Assembly (NCBI GenBank): GCA_944472135.2
Contig: OX235262.1
Span: 171,553,509-171,617,508, forward strand
Source: Trichobilharzia regenti
Lineage: Eukaryota; Platyhelminthes; Trematoda; Strigeidida; Schistosomatidae
Reading direction: 5' to 3'
DNA: 64,000 nt
How positions within the stretch are numbered: position 1 is the first letter of the stretch; each line of letters begins with the position of its first letter. The position numbers and the translations under genes are program-made. The notes below the pieces were generated by a model that made no database searches, was not told where the DNA came from, and saw only the letters and a list, made by a program, of their open reading frames with translations. Below are positions 44,120 to 54,594 of the stretch, piece after piece.

Positions 44120-46150
44120 ACGGATTATTATTATTATTGTTCCCTCGCATTCCGAGTGGAATATTTATTGATGAATTGGTTCATTCCCAAGAGTTCTTTG
44201 TTGTTAATCCTTTCTGGTCGGCCAGCTGGTCTTCAGTATGGAGCTATCGAAGGCAGCTGGTGGTAAAAGTTTACAACTTGTTCGAAATGCTTTACGTGGC
44301 GCTTTAGCCAAGTTTCTCATCCATATAGAAGGGCTGACTGACTTAACATTATTATTATTGTTTCCCTTTAATTCCTAAAGGAACATAGGATTTCAGCCAC
44401 ACATCTTCAGTGCGTTCGGATCTCCAACAACGTTTTCACCTAGGTCCACATCTGCCCAAGTGCTTTCATCTCTTCACATGACTTCCTCCATGTCACCCCA
44501 CCTTCTCACTGACGACCAACTCGCCACTTCCCATTCGGGTTTCACTCGAGCGATGACCTGGCATGTGATGTCACTTGATGATTTGTTTTCTCAGAATATA
44601 GGCAATCTCCCTCCACTTCTTCCTGCATATTTTTTGCACAATTGTTTCCTACTGGGTTGGTTCGCTCCAAGAAATCCCTCACTATTTTTGATCTTTTCTG
44701 GCCATCTGACCTTGATTAGTACTGAGCGAAGACAGTTGTTGATGAAGGTCTGTGGTTTGTTCGAAATGCTCTTCATGACGAGCCAAGTCTCTGATGCATA
44801 ACGTAGCACTGACCTCACATTGGAGTTGATAATCTGGATCTTATTGTTCATGCTGATCGCTGTTGACCTCCACACAAACTTGGGAGAAAGGAAAGCTTGA
44901 CTTGCTTTCCCGATTCTCGCTGGTTTGATATCCTTGTCAATTACGCCTTTAGTTGAAACAATGCTTCCCAGGTTGGTAGGTAGGTTGGTAAAGGAGGTTA
45001 CTTCTTTCAGATTTCTCCCATTTGTGCTGATTGGTGTCTGTTTTGGCTAGGAATCTTCATCACCTCTGTTTTATCTATGTTTATCTGAAGTCGTATCTTC
45101 TCTGGATGTTTCTTCTGCCAACTTGTTGCTTTTATTTGCGTATCTTTCAGTTTGTGGGAAATCAGACATATATATGTCACCGGCGAAATCCAGATCCTCC
45201 AAGTTTTTTTTATTGTGGGTCCATTTTATGCCTGTTTCCTCTCTGCCCGCCGCTGTCTGTTGCATTATCCAGTCTACCACAATCAGGAAAATTATTGGAG
45301 CATTGTCTTACTCCCATCTTCACTTCGAAGGATTCCGTGAGTTTCCCGTTGTGGATTACTTGGCATGCGGCATTGTCGTACAACTGTTGGATGAGGTGTA
45401 TAATTGTTGGTGACACCCCATAGTAGCGAAGTAGTTGCCAAATCACTTCTCGATCGATGCTGCTCTGTCGAAGGCCTTTCAAAGTCAATGAAGCTGAGAT
45501 AGAGAGCTGACTGCCGATTTAACATTAGTTTTGAAAATCTGAATTTCGCTCCTTATGCTGAATGCAGTGCAGTAGATTTCTAAACTGATTTCAGTGTGAT
45601 GATGATCTATCTTACCTTTCCGATGCTGACTGGATTTAACATCCCCATCTGTGCCGCTTATAGTTGAAACGCTGCTGACTGGATTAGTAAAGAATTGACT
45701 TCCATTTTTTTCTCGTTAATAGTGATTAGTGCTTGTTGTTGTTGTTGGTGGTGGTGATGGTCGCCGGGTATCTTCATCACCTCCGTCTTCTCTTTGTTCA
45801 CCTACAGTCATTTCTCCATTGCTTCTTCTTCTTCTTTTGCCAACTTGTTGGTTTTCTCCTGTAAATCTTTAAGTTTGTATGACATTCGACATAATTCATC
45901 GGCAAAGTCCAGATCTTCTTGGAGTCTGTTTATCGGTGGTCCAGCGTATTCCTGTCTTCATGCTCTCCACGTACGATATTTCGCATAATCCAGTCCCCAT
46001 GGTTAGAAATATCCTTAGTGATAATAGACATCCTTGTTTACTTTACTCCTGTCCTCATTCATTCTTCGCTGAGTACATCTCCTGATATGTGACATTGTCA
46101 TATAGCTGTTGAATGAGGTTACTGACGGATAATACCTATTAACTTCTGTT
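44120..46150 (-). mobile_element. Three successive RTE LINE fragments
   Basis: Reverse-strand pieces 44120-44345, 44345-45540 and 45545-46150. The middle one is the most readable: RQSALYLSFIDFERPS (a mutated form of the DFEKAFDS block), REVIWQLLRYYGV, SFEVKMGVRQ, FPDCGRLDNAT, NLEDLDFAGDIYMSD (YxDD-equivalent changed to FAGD) and LWRSTAISMNNKIQI near 44880. Each starts with its own (TTA)n/tail signal (44125, 44345). Confidence 0.7.
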
Positions 46151-46359
46151 ACTCCATGATATTTAACTATGTGGCCTCGATGAGTAGTTGTTACGAGAAG
46201 CATCCCGTCTGTGCTTATCCATACCTACCTACTTAATTCAAGTCAGGCAACTCTCAGCACATCATTTCAGTTAGTCAAATGTAACCCTAGATTTGGTACA
46301 CTGTCACCCATCTTATGCCTCATCAACCGGAAGTTGGAGTGAAATATCAGGGTATAAAT

Positions 46360-46475
46360 CCAACATCTTCCAAATGTTAATCCTCACACATCGTCGAAAG
46401 TGACCATACTAGCAACCGACTTGTCAACAGAGGCCTAACATCTCGTCGCAATGAATCCGCAGTATCAATTTTCAA
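46360..46475 (+). repeat. Smalpha tail-like fragment
   Basis: Shows aatgttaatcctcacacatc and gtcaacagaggcc, resembling the Smalpha tail at 34940-34993. Confidence 0.35.
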
Positions 46476-46655
46476 TGTAATCATTCTGAAGCTGGTTTTT
46501 GTGTGATCTGATTGATTGAAGCTGGTAGCTTATAAAGGTTCACAGTATATGCACTATAATGCAAAGTTGGCTGTAGTCAAATACTTACTAACAGTCCTCC
46601 TTAGTTTTTTATTATTAATAATGATTAACTGTTGACGTAGATAAATGTGGGTGAT

Positions 46656-46830
46656 GATCAGGAGAGCTTCGTGTGCGGTTGTTACTTCCCAGCTGTCCAC
46701 ATCGTGAAAGTTGACTTTTTCTTAGAATATCTGAAACCGAAAAAACACTAGTGTTGCGTAACTGCAGAGCTCATGAGACGACTACTAAAACTTGGCTAAA
46801 TCATCAAACACCGTGTTTTGTACAAGTTGC
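46656..46830 (+). repeat. Repeat X, copy 4 (5' half)
   Basis: Blocks caggagagcttcgtgtg, gttgttacttcccagctg and gtgttgcgtaactgcagagc follow the order in copies 1 and 2. It is truncated where the RTE fragment begins. Confidence 0.6.
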
Positions 46831-46844
46831 AAACTTTACCCAAC

Positions 46845-47135
46845 AGCTACTCTCACTCCATATTGAAGATCAGATTTCAGGACAGAAAGGATTAGCAACA
46901 AGAAATTCTGTGAACGAACCATTCTAAAACCTATTGCTCAACAAATATTGTGAAAGGACCTGTTGAGTGACATCGCTTGAGTATAACTCGACTGGGACGT
47001 GCAAGAAAAGCCGAGAGACTTTAGCCAATCGTAGGACCAGTTCAAATAGCCTATAGAGAATGAGACACAATTGGAAATGTTCTATTGGAGTACACTATAT
47101 TCTACTCGGAACTTTACGGAACAATAATAACAAAT
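46845..47135 (+). repeat. RTE LINE 3' fragment
   Basis: Starts caacagctactctcactcc and gaagatcagatttc, and ends near tattggagtacactatattc with an A-rich tail. Internally deleted. The following 47136-47500 holds nothing that I can identify. Confidence 0.5.
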
Positions 47136-47528
47136 ATTATTGGTGATTTTGAGACTGTTAAGTGTTGCACTTACTCTCCCTGAAAAGAAAATATTGATAT
47201 GAAGGTAAATATATTTCTATAGTAATATCAGTGCATATACTTATAAATCGTGTATTGCAAGCTTTTGTATTGGATAATCACCCTGCCAACAATCGTTCTT
47301 TCAATATTCTAAATGCACATCCATAGTAGTGTAATTGAGTAGAGAAACTGTGTTCAAATATACTGTTGTTCTAAGGTTACCGAAAGTGGCTAGTGAACTG
47401 GGTGGAAAACAAACTTTACATTCAGGAAAACGCAGCAGTTAGTCTAGCCTACATCTATCTTAACTGTGATCACTAGTTAATGCTTTTCTTTCTTGCTGTC
47501 TTAGTTCAATGTGAACATTTTGATTGAA

Positions 47529-48095
47529 CACTGGTAACTAGTGTGACGTGTCTAGTCCTTTCTTTGGTGCAGACTGAATTCTATCAGTCAGGATTTGCAA
47601 TGTGGCCACCATTCTAGGTAGCTCGCCATCACGATGCACATTGATTTGATGATATTAAATAGTAGTTGGAGGCGATCGGCCACAGAAAGCCCAGCCTTGG
47701 ACCTAGGTTTCGTGCTAGTTGGCACTCATAAGTCAGCAAGGCGTATCTGCAACCTTGAAGGAACTCATGTCCCTATTGAGATTCGAACCTGATTGCAAAA
47801 GCTGACTGATAAAATTCAGTCTGAAGCAAACAAAGGACCAGACACATCACACTAGTTACTAGTGTCAAATCAAAATACCCACTACAGTCCTACAGGAGGT
47901 TAGTTGCAAGCCTGAATAGCTCAGTGGTAACGTCTCTGACTGCAGGTCTCACTGGGTGACGCGGGTTCTAATCTCAGAAGGGACATGAGTTTTTTTCAAG
48001 GTTTCAGATACGCCTTGCTGATGAGTGCCAACTAGCACGAAACGTAGGTCAAACAAGGCTTCCTGTGGCCGATTGCCTCCAACTATCTAATATCA
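47529..48095. repeat. Family-3 SINE pair, head to head, with flanking inverted repeat
   Basis: One copy runs on the reverse strand (47800 to 47633) and one on the forward strand (47905-48090), their tRNA-like heads facing each other. A ~62-bp inverted repeat (47529-47590 and 47803-47866; cagactgaattctatcagtc and its complement) encloses the reverse copy. The forward copy has an A box (tagctcagtggtaacg), a B box (gggttctaatctc) and an intact hammerhead core. Confidence 0.7.
48012..48059 (+). ncRNA. Hammerhead ribozyme motif in family-3 SINE, core intact
   Basis: Stem I GCCTTG (48012-48017), core CTGATGA (48018-48024), stem II GTGC-CAACTA-GCAC (48025-48038, perfect 4 bp), GAAA (48039-48042), very short stem III region CGTAGG, predicted cleavage after TC at 48050, return strand CAAGGC (48054-48059). 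Three extra A separate the cleavage site from the return strand; the copy at 47693-47752 has no such gap. Confidence 0.65.
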
Positions 48096-48102
48096 ATGTG
48101 AA

Positions 48103-48300
48103 CATAGTGCGTCGGTGGCACAATGGTTAGGACTCTCGCCGATCATGCACATGGTCCGAGGTTCGATCCCCTGCCGACTCACACCTGATATCTATGGTCG
48201 GCCTGCAAAATTTGTGCTACCGATATCCATGCTGAAAGTTACATCCCTGTACCGAAAATATGGTGTAGAATCAAGCTGTAATCAAAAATAAAATAAATAT
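48103..48300 (+). repeat. tRNA-headed SINE (family 1)
   Basis: Head gtgcgtcggtggcacaatgg, B box aggttcgatcccctg, then the long tail (ctgatatctatggtcggcct ... tggtgtagaatcaagctgta), ending in an A-rich stretch before DHRS12 exon 2. Confidence 0.75.
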
Positions 48301-48462
48301 AAATATTTGTTTTCTTAACATATTACGTCAGCGGCTGATATTTTCAGGATTATAATATTTATACAACCTTTGAATTTGCCTTAATTGTACAACACATTAA
48401 GTGATAAATGAAACTTCTCTTTTTTCTCTCTCGTATGGTTTTTCTATTTTCACCTTTTTAAG

Positions 48463-48688
48463 ATCAGGTTATGAATCAGCTGCTTCACACTTTGATCCTA
48501 CTGAATTAGTTAATGTTCGCTTGGATAATCAACGTGTTCTAGTTACTGGAGCAAATTCAGGCATTGGATTTATTTGCTGTAGAGAATTGGCTAGACATGG
48601 AGCAGAAATTCATATGGTTTGTCGTAATAAATCGAGAGCTGAAGAAGCACGACAACAATTAATTGCTGAAACTGGAGTCAATGCATCA
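48463..48688 (+). CDS. DHRS12: DHRS12-like dehydrogenase, exon 2 (Rossmann start)
   Basis: Encodes SGYESAASHFDPTELVNVRL, then DNQRVLVTGANSGIGFICCR, then a long acidic-basic helix to GVNAS. TGANSGIG is the TGxxxGxG dinucleotide-binding loop of classical SDRs, and VCRNKSRAE matches VCRDQAPAE of human DHRS12. The Arg in the CR(N/D) motif would favour NADP(H), by analogy. The acceptor is tttttaag|a (48462/48463), completing a split Lys; the donor is gcatca|gttagt (48688/48689), phase 0. Confidence 0.93.
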
Positions 48689-48974
48689 GTTAGTTTGTTT
48701 TTTTTTGCTGAAAATTCTTTAATGTGTTCCACTATTATTGTGTTGATTTCTCTCGTAAATAAACGGGTTTTCGATGTAGAGTACACGGCAGGTTCTGTCA
48801 CTCAACGAATGGTACACGTTCAAGGTCATTGTGGCGTTCGCACTCCCTGGTCACTATTCTTTATGTTACCATGATGAGGCTAAGGTCAAGGTAGTCTGGA
48901 TATCCTTGCTGATGCCTATTTCCTTGGTCAGGAAATATCCTTACTAGCTAACTTCACTCTCGCAATGCTTTTGA

Positions 48975-48977
<3 letters not shown>

Positions 48978-49016
<39 letters not shown>
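48978..49016. repeat. (TA)n microsatellite
   Basis: About 19 uninterrupted TA units inside DHRS12 intron 2. Similar tracts occur at 34120-34141, 57328-57370 and 63471-63491. Confidence 0.9.
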
Positions 49017-49018
<2 letters not shown>

Positions 49019-49259
49019 TCGTTCGCTCTGGTAGACTTACTTCTGACTTCTTACTTTCTTATACGGATAAGCGCGTACTTCCCATCTCTCGTCGTTGAAT
49101 GTATTGGCTTAAATAGAATGGGCTTTGGGAAAATAGGTAGAGAGGTCCTAAAATGTTGTTGGTGATCAGCACGTCTAAGTCCACCATAGACTTTCCTAAC
49201 CTACTTCAATCATAATGTTATTACTCAATCAGGTGACTTGTGCATAATAGCTTGTGATA

Positions 49260-49529
49260 ACAGTAAAGAATGGATACCGCAGACAAATGACATTAAACCA
49301 ACCAATCAGATCGCTGATCATTGCAAGTGGATGCTTATCATAACTAACTTTCATTGCAAGTTTCACCCTGATTCAGGGTTAAGGTTAGGGTAGGATCAAG
49401 GTAGGGTGGTTATGATTAAGGTTAGGGTGAAACTTGTGGCAAAGATTATGGAAGGCAACCGCTTGTAATACTGAACGATCTGATTGATTGTTTCAAGGTC
49501 ATTGGACTGTGGTGTCTATTCTTTACTGC
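49260..49529. mobile_element. MITE-like palindrome
   Basis: Terminal inverted repeats cagtaaagaat / attctttactg enclose a 270-bp imperfect palindrome (49260-49320 against 49478-49529, inner arms agtttcaccct / agggtgaaact). The centre has several TTAGGG-like units. No target duplication was identified and there is no coding capacity. Confidence 0.5.
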
Positions 49530-50499
49530 TGTCTAGATTGTTAACTAGATCGAAAGTGTATACTATTAAAAATTCATGTAGTAAATAAATGACTGATTTT
49601 TAACCTCATGTACACTCTTAATACGTTAGTTGGTTAATTAGATCTCGGTTACCGGGAATAGATTTTCCCACTATCACTCTATGAGCCATATTGATTATGA
49701 CAGCTATCCAAATTGAGGTAGGTGAAGTCTTATAGATAGCTATAAGCATATAATATAGATATCCCAGTTTAAATATTTGTTGTTATTCGAAACACAGATG
49801 GGCTGTGTTAGGTTTCATTGCATGGTATTCGTAAACACACTTAATCGACCTATTGTATATCGTTAAAACACGAACTTGCTACCTCACAAGGTCTCATAGT
49901 TTGTGTGTAGGGGCTAGGATACTACTGTACAAACACCCAGACAGAAGAGGGTGATTGTCTTAAATGGTTTTAAAATTTGAAGAGTTCTCCATAAAGTAGT
50001 TGAGCTTCATTCCAATGGTTACCGGTAATCAAAACAGGTACGCACTCCATACTCCATACTCGAAGTAATAAAACGTCTCGCTTCAGGTGTCAACAGCACT
50101 TCAAATTAAGAGAACTTCGAAGTTCACCGAAGATATGTTTTCGACGATTTCATTTTCAAAAGCTGTTCACTCGCATTTAAATACATAAATTTACATGAAT
50201 ACAATTCTTGTTTGATTCCACAGAATTACGAAGGCGAATAAAAGGTGACGATTATTTTTAACTTGATATGGTTTACGAGACGCTTAGAAACAAGATTACG
50301 TAGGATTAGAACGAATTACAGGTGTGAACAAAATGAGCATGGAAACAAAATTGAAATAATAATTTTGAACTTGAAATAGAAATTAGGAGGTGTGAATATG
50401 GATTACAAGAGACTTAGATAAAAAAAAAATTTGCACAGGATTAGAATATAATTGTAAAATAGTTTATTTTAAACGAATTACAAATGTGAGCAGGATGAG
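49530..50499. other. DHRS12 intron sequence
   Basis: AT-rich. The right part (from about 50050) is probably the PLE 3' UTR of the following element, but I cannot fix the boundary. Confidence 0.35.
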
Positions 50500-51411
50500 T
50501 ATGGAACACACAAATGCGGCTTTTCGATGCATATAGCGAGGGCTTCTGCAGTATAAAGAAGTCGGAAACATACTGCCTTCAGTAGGTTTCTGTTTACTTT
50601 GTAAATGACTTTGAATGAATCAGTTGAGATGCTGTGGGAGGTGTTAATCAGATGTTTAATTATGGCTCTTTTAATTGGACAGATGCCTCCTCTTTACAGC
50701 CATGCTTGGTAATGTGCCCTAAGACGTTTTGAAAAGATGCGCATACAAAGACCTATGTACCTTGCTCCACACGAGCAAGTGAACTGGAATATGCACACTG
50801 AATTGGTCATATGCTGGAGTTTGTCCTTTACATTGTTTAGAAGTATTAAGCGTCTAGATAATGTCACTCTTAGTGTTGCAGCAGGGAAGGCCTGCTTTAA
50901 AGAATTGAAGATTCTTCTCCTTAGCATATCAGCTGCCAAGTCCCCCTGAAGTTCAGATTCATATACAGGGTTTTTCGGCGTTGAACTGCATTCTTCTCTT
51001 TTTGGTTTTGGTTTCATGTTCTTGTCGACAAGACGTGATGGGTAATCATTTTGAGCCAGGATATTTTTGAGGAATAGGAGCTCCTCTTCCAAGCAATCAC
51101 TGCTTTAGATTTTTTTAATACAATGGGTTAGCGCGATGGTGAGAGCTCGTTTTCGGCTCGCAGGTATCCAACTAAAGAAGTTCGTTAGTTGACCATTCCA
51201 TGTTGGTTTTCTAGGGATGGATCTCTTCAGAGTACCACCATCTCTTCTTGTTAATTCCACATCCAGAAATGGAATCCTTGAATTGTTTTCTAATTCCATT
51301 ATTAATTTAATCGAAGGATGGGAATTATTAAATTCTTGTAAGATACAATTGAAGTATCGTCGACGATATCTTTATATTGTATCTTACAAGAATTTAATAA
51401 TTCCCATCCTT
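50500..51411 (-). mobile_element. PLE fragment with inverted 5' junction
   Basis: The reverse strand reads QEFNNSHPSIKLIMELENNS, RIPFLDVELTRR (RT thumb of PLEs), then FLKNILAQNDYPSRLVDKNM, CIFQFTCSCGARYIGLCMR (GIY-YIG start) and KRLRAHYQAWL, with a break near 51100. At its truncated 5' end, 36 bp of coding sequence (51314-51349) is repeated in perfect inverted orientation at 51376-51411. The RT core is missing. Confidence 0.8.
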
Positions 51412-51515
51412 TTCATAAAACTACATACTACTGATCGGTTGAGATGAGTAGTTATGCATATATCATTCATGACAACTAAAGGTGCTTGTTAGACCCAAGA
51501 TCAAGATAGTCTAAG

Positions 51516-51562
51516 CATCAGACGGCCGTTTCGCTCGTTTGAAGCTGAGCTCATCAGCGGTG
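51516..51562 (-). ncRNA. Hammerhead ribozyme in PLE terminal region, canonical core
   Basis: Reverse strand: stem I CACCG, core CTGATGA (51557-51551), stem II GCTC and GAGC (4 bp, perfect) around a 10-nt loop, GAAA (51532-51529), palindromic stem III CGGCCG, then TC and return strand TGATG. Stem I has one C-A mismatch. PLE terminal repeats are known to carry such hammerheads, and this one lies upstream of the PLE frame in the same orientation. Confidence 0.75.
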
Positions 51563-51991
51563 TGCCCGGTTTGACTCGGGTGGTGTCAACTGATTCCACT
51601 CTCTAAACTGACTCAAACTGGGTACACAGAGGATGACCTAGGCTGCAAACGAGTGAATTGGCCGTTCGCTGTTTAGATTACCTCAGGGGGACTATCAAAC
51701 ACTTCAGATTGCCTATAAAGTGGTGATAAGAACTAGAATTTTCACCCTTACAGCTCAATCGTCAAATTGTTTATGAGGACTAGTACACTGAGGTTCCACT
51801 AACCCACCCACTTGTATAACCGAACGGAAAGTTACGGAAATACTATCTGTTTAAATATTTTCAACAAAAAAAATGAATATAGGAGAACAACAGTGAATTG
51901 TTAGTCCGGAAGATCAATAAATTATGACTTCTACTTTATCAAAACGATTAATTCCATTGTATTTTATTTCTCTCTTTCTAATTCATTTTAG

Positions 51992-52090
51992 CGTGTGGTT
52001 ATTCATTCATTGGATCTGTCTAAACCATTTGATGTTTGCAGCTTTGGGAAAAACTTTGCTAAAAGTCATGATTCACAACTGGATATTTTG
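51992..52090 (+). CDS. DHRS12: DHRS12-like dehydrogenase, exon 3
   Basis: 33 codons: RVVIHSLDLSKPFDVCSFGK, then NFAKSHDSQLDIL. It contains the conserved SDR D-L-S motif that contacts the adenine ring (human HIVDLSDPKQIW). The acceptor is ttttag|cgt (51991/51992) and the donor ttg|gtaatc (52090/52091), both phase 0. It joins INNAG of exon 4 to give LDILINNAG, the expected SDR core. Confidence 0.93.
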
Positions 52091-52359
52091 GTAATCTATT
52101 ATTACTATTATAATTATTTCAGTTTTCTTATTAGCTTTACAGTCGCAAAACTATTTTACGAAATATAAAAGTAAAACCTGAGCATTGTAATGATGGGGCA
52201 TACTTTCATATTAGATCAATTCATTCAGTGTGCTGGGCAGTATCAAAAGGTAGATGATGTTTTGAGCGCAGTTTATGTATTCACTATCAGGTTGGTGTAT
52301 TCATACGACATCCTAAATCATCACTTTGCACACGTTCCAAACATATCTTGGATTGGTGT

Positions 52360-52480
52360 TGCGTCGTCATTCCTGGGTTCGAACTCCAGTGAGTGCGCAC
52401 TGATGAAGAGTCATGAACTAGGCTGATGAAACAGCTGCCCAGTACTCCCAGCATTTTTTTCAACGGTTCTCTAACTGATG
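52360..52480 (+). repeat. Family-2 SINE-like repeat, degenerate
   Basis: B-box-like gggttcgaactcc (52376-52388), then gtgcgcactgatgaagag, aactaggctgatgaaacagc and ctgcccagtactcccag. The hammerhead order is visible but stem II is lost. Confidence 0.5.
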
Positions 52481-52624
52481 TCAGCGCACAGGGAAGTCGT
52501 GTAACATATATTGGCTGTTAACGCTGTATTTGGGGATTCGTCTTTCTCTATCTATCTAACACTTCCTTATTTTAAATGTATAACTATGCCTGACTTATAC
52601 ACTCCTCGAATTTCATGATAGAAC

Positions 52625-53220
52625 TGTTATGTACTGCTGAGTAGTTAATTGTCCTGACGCGGAAAGGGGGAAATCAGAAGACCACTACGTTCACGAAGAT
52701 ATGTGTATTTCCCAACAAGGGAAATTGACTGTCACACAAGTGTGTGAGTGAAAGGTTACGTAGTGTACGAAATGTGTAAACAAGTGTGTCTAAAAGTGTA
52801 CAATACGAAAGTATATACGAAAATGACTAATATACATGAACCAATAAGATATAGACATCTCACCATGATTGGATTCTGATTGGTTGTAATGTCATGTGAC
52901 AAAAAGGTCAAACATTGTTTACTTAGTTAATGGACAGACAAAGCATATTGTGAGTTATAATGGAATGTCGATCAATATACACATAACAAAATATATCAGA
53001 CTGTCAAAACAAGACATCATGTGACTGTATACCAAGATCACCACGCCCTCCAACTCACTTGGGACACTGAGGTCCTATTGAAGTAGGAAACAGCTCAACA
53101 TGTATCTGAGATTAATAACAAGACTCATCTTGAGGAATCCTGGTACAAAACCCAGTCATCTGTAGATACACCAGTAATGAATGTTGATCATCTAAAACCA
53201 AAGGTTAGTAAAAGCGAGCA
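52625..53220 (+). mobile_element. Diverged LTR-related sequence
   Basis: Starts tgttatgtactgctgag and follows the solo LTRs through cctgacgcgg, aaatcagaagaccacta and aaaatatatcagactgtcaa, with long diverged parts. Near 53180 a short frame, TPVMNVDHLKPK, resembles the C-terminal end of a gypsy-type integrase, but its position after an LTR-like block is unexpected. Confidence 0.4.
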
Positions 53221-53237
53221 GATTTTTGCTACTTTAC

Positions 53238-53430
53238 GGTGCGTCGGTGGTATAGCGGTTAGGACGCTCCCCAATCATGCACACGGTCCGGGGTTCGATC
53301 TCCGACCGGCGTACTCCTTTACCTCGTTGAGCCAGAAATAATGCTGGTAAAGAGGAAAGGTTGGGCATGAGGCTAGCAACCATATCCTGTAAAACAAATA
53401 CTGCTACAGAAACTTTAAGCCATAGGCATA
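53238..53430 (+). repeat. tRNA-headed SINE (family 1)
   Basis: Head ggtgcgtcggtggtatagcg, B box gggttcgatctcc, body actcctttacctcgttgagc and gaggaaaggttgggcatgag, then tactgctacagaaacttta. Confidence 0.75.
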
Positions 53431-53469
53431 TTTAGTAGCATCTAAAAATCGCCATATTTTTTTACATGT

Positions 53470-53600
53470 AAGCGGAAGTCTTGGGTTTGAACCCCGGTGG
53501 GTGCGTACTGCGGAAGAGTCCCAAACTAGGATGAAACAGCTGTTCAATACTCTCTGCTTGTTTTCCAATGGTTCTCTAACTGATGTCAGCTCTTGATGAA
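53470..53600 (+). repeat. Family-2 SINE-like repeat with hammerhead remnant
   Basis: gggtttgaaccccggtg (B-box-like), GTACTG (53505-53510), CGGAAGA (mutated core), GTCCC-AAACTA-GGAT, GAAACAGCTG and AATAC (to 53550), then ccaatggttctctaactgat. Confidence 0.6.
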
Positions 53601-53879
53601 ATACTGCAACATCAATATGTTTTAGAAGTAAAAAATAAAATTTGTAAATTACGTGGTAGTTGACGGCACAAAGTGAGAAATTTGGTAAGGTTAAAATTGC
53701 TATTGAGTGAGAATAAAGTTGGTAGTTGAGTGTCAATTTAACAAGTGTGAAGAGGGTGCGAAAATGTAAAAAGGAACACTTGAGAGCGATAATAGTGAAT
53801 TAATTATTCAAGTAAAAGCAAACTAAAAGGAAAATTGAAAACAGAATAAAAAATAATTTTTTTTACGGGGAATGACCAG

Positions 53880-54200
53880 TAAAGAGGTTAATAGCATGGT
53901 AGGATAAGAGACTGGACACATTTTTTCTGTATACAGAGTTGGGGGTTGTATTGACGAATCGCCAACCCCTCCGCTGTACACAAATGCCGAAACCTGACGC
54001 CCTTTGTTTCATTTGGCTTCAATCTGTAGATTATCTTGAAAGATGACTCTGGTGGAGCTACGTGGCCTGAGTTCACCAAGAAGTGCTCGAGAATCGAAGC
54101 AATAATTGTCTTGAATTATCTTGCATGATGAGCAATAAATTGTGCTCGGAAAGTCATCAGTAAACATTACTGTATAACACTGTGAGACTTTACGACTTCC
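53880..54200 (-). mobile_element. PLE C-terminal fragment
   Basis: The reverse frame 54079-53888 reads SSFKIIYRLKPNETKGVRFR, then AEGLAIRQYNPQLCIQKKCV, the standard PLE end. The adjacent 54120-54190 carries the PLE terminal block gagcaataaattgtgctcgg and tgtataacactgtgagac. Confidence 0.65.
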
Positions 54201-54594
54201 GAGTAATTATATCAATTATCTCACCCCCCTATTACTCAATAATAGACCACTGTACATTTCTGTAAATATATTTTACCCTGGTTATGTGGATATGAGCTTT
54301 TCTAAGGCTTTAATTCCTATTGCAACACAAGCTTATCTGAGGAAGCCAACAATGCTGTCGTACGATTATTATTACTCATTTCTGGATTCACAGTTTGGCT
54401 CAATATCTTAGTCCCCTTATATTTTGACAATCGTCTGTGTTCTTCTTTTGGAAATCTGTGTTTATCTTTGTGCATCCTCATTAGCTATGTGTCAGCCATA
54501 TAAGGGCAGGACTGACTGAGTTTCGTAATTGAGCGGACATAGCACAAAAGTTCAACAGTTCCAATTGTCTCACTCGACGAAGGAAATTTATTAT

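Noticed and set aside
49370..49430. Interstitial telomere array
   Set aside because: Only a few imperfect TTAGGG-like units, explained by the palindromic MITE-like element.
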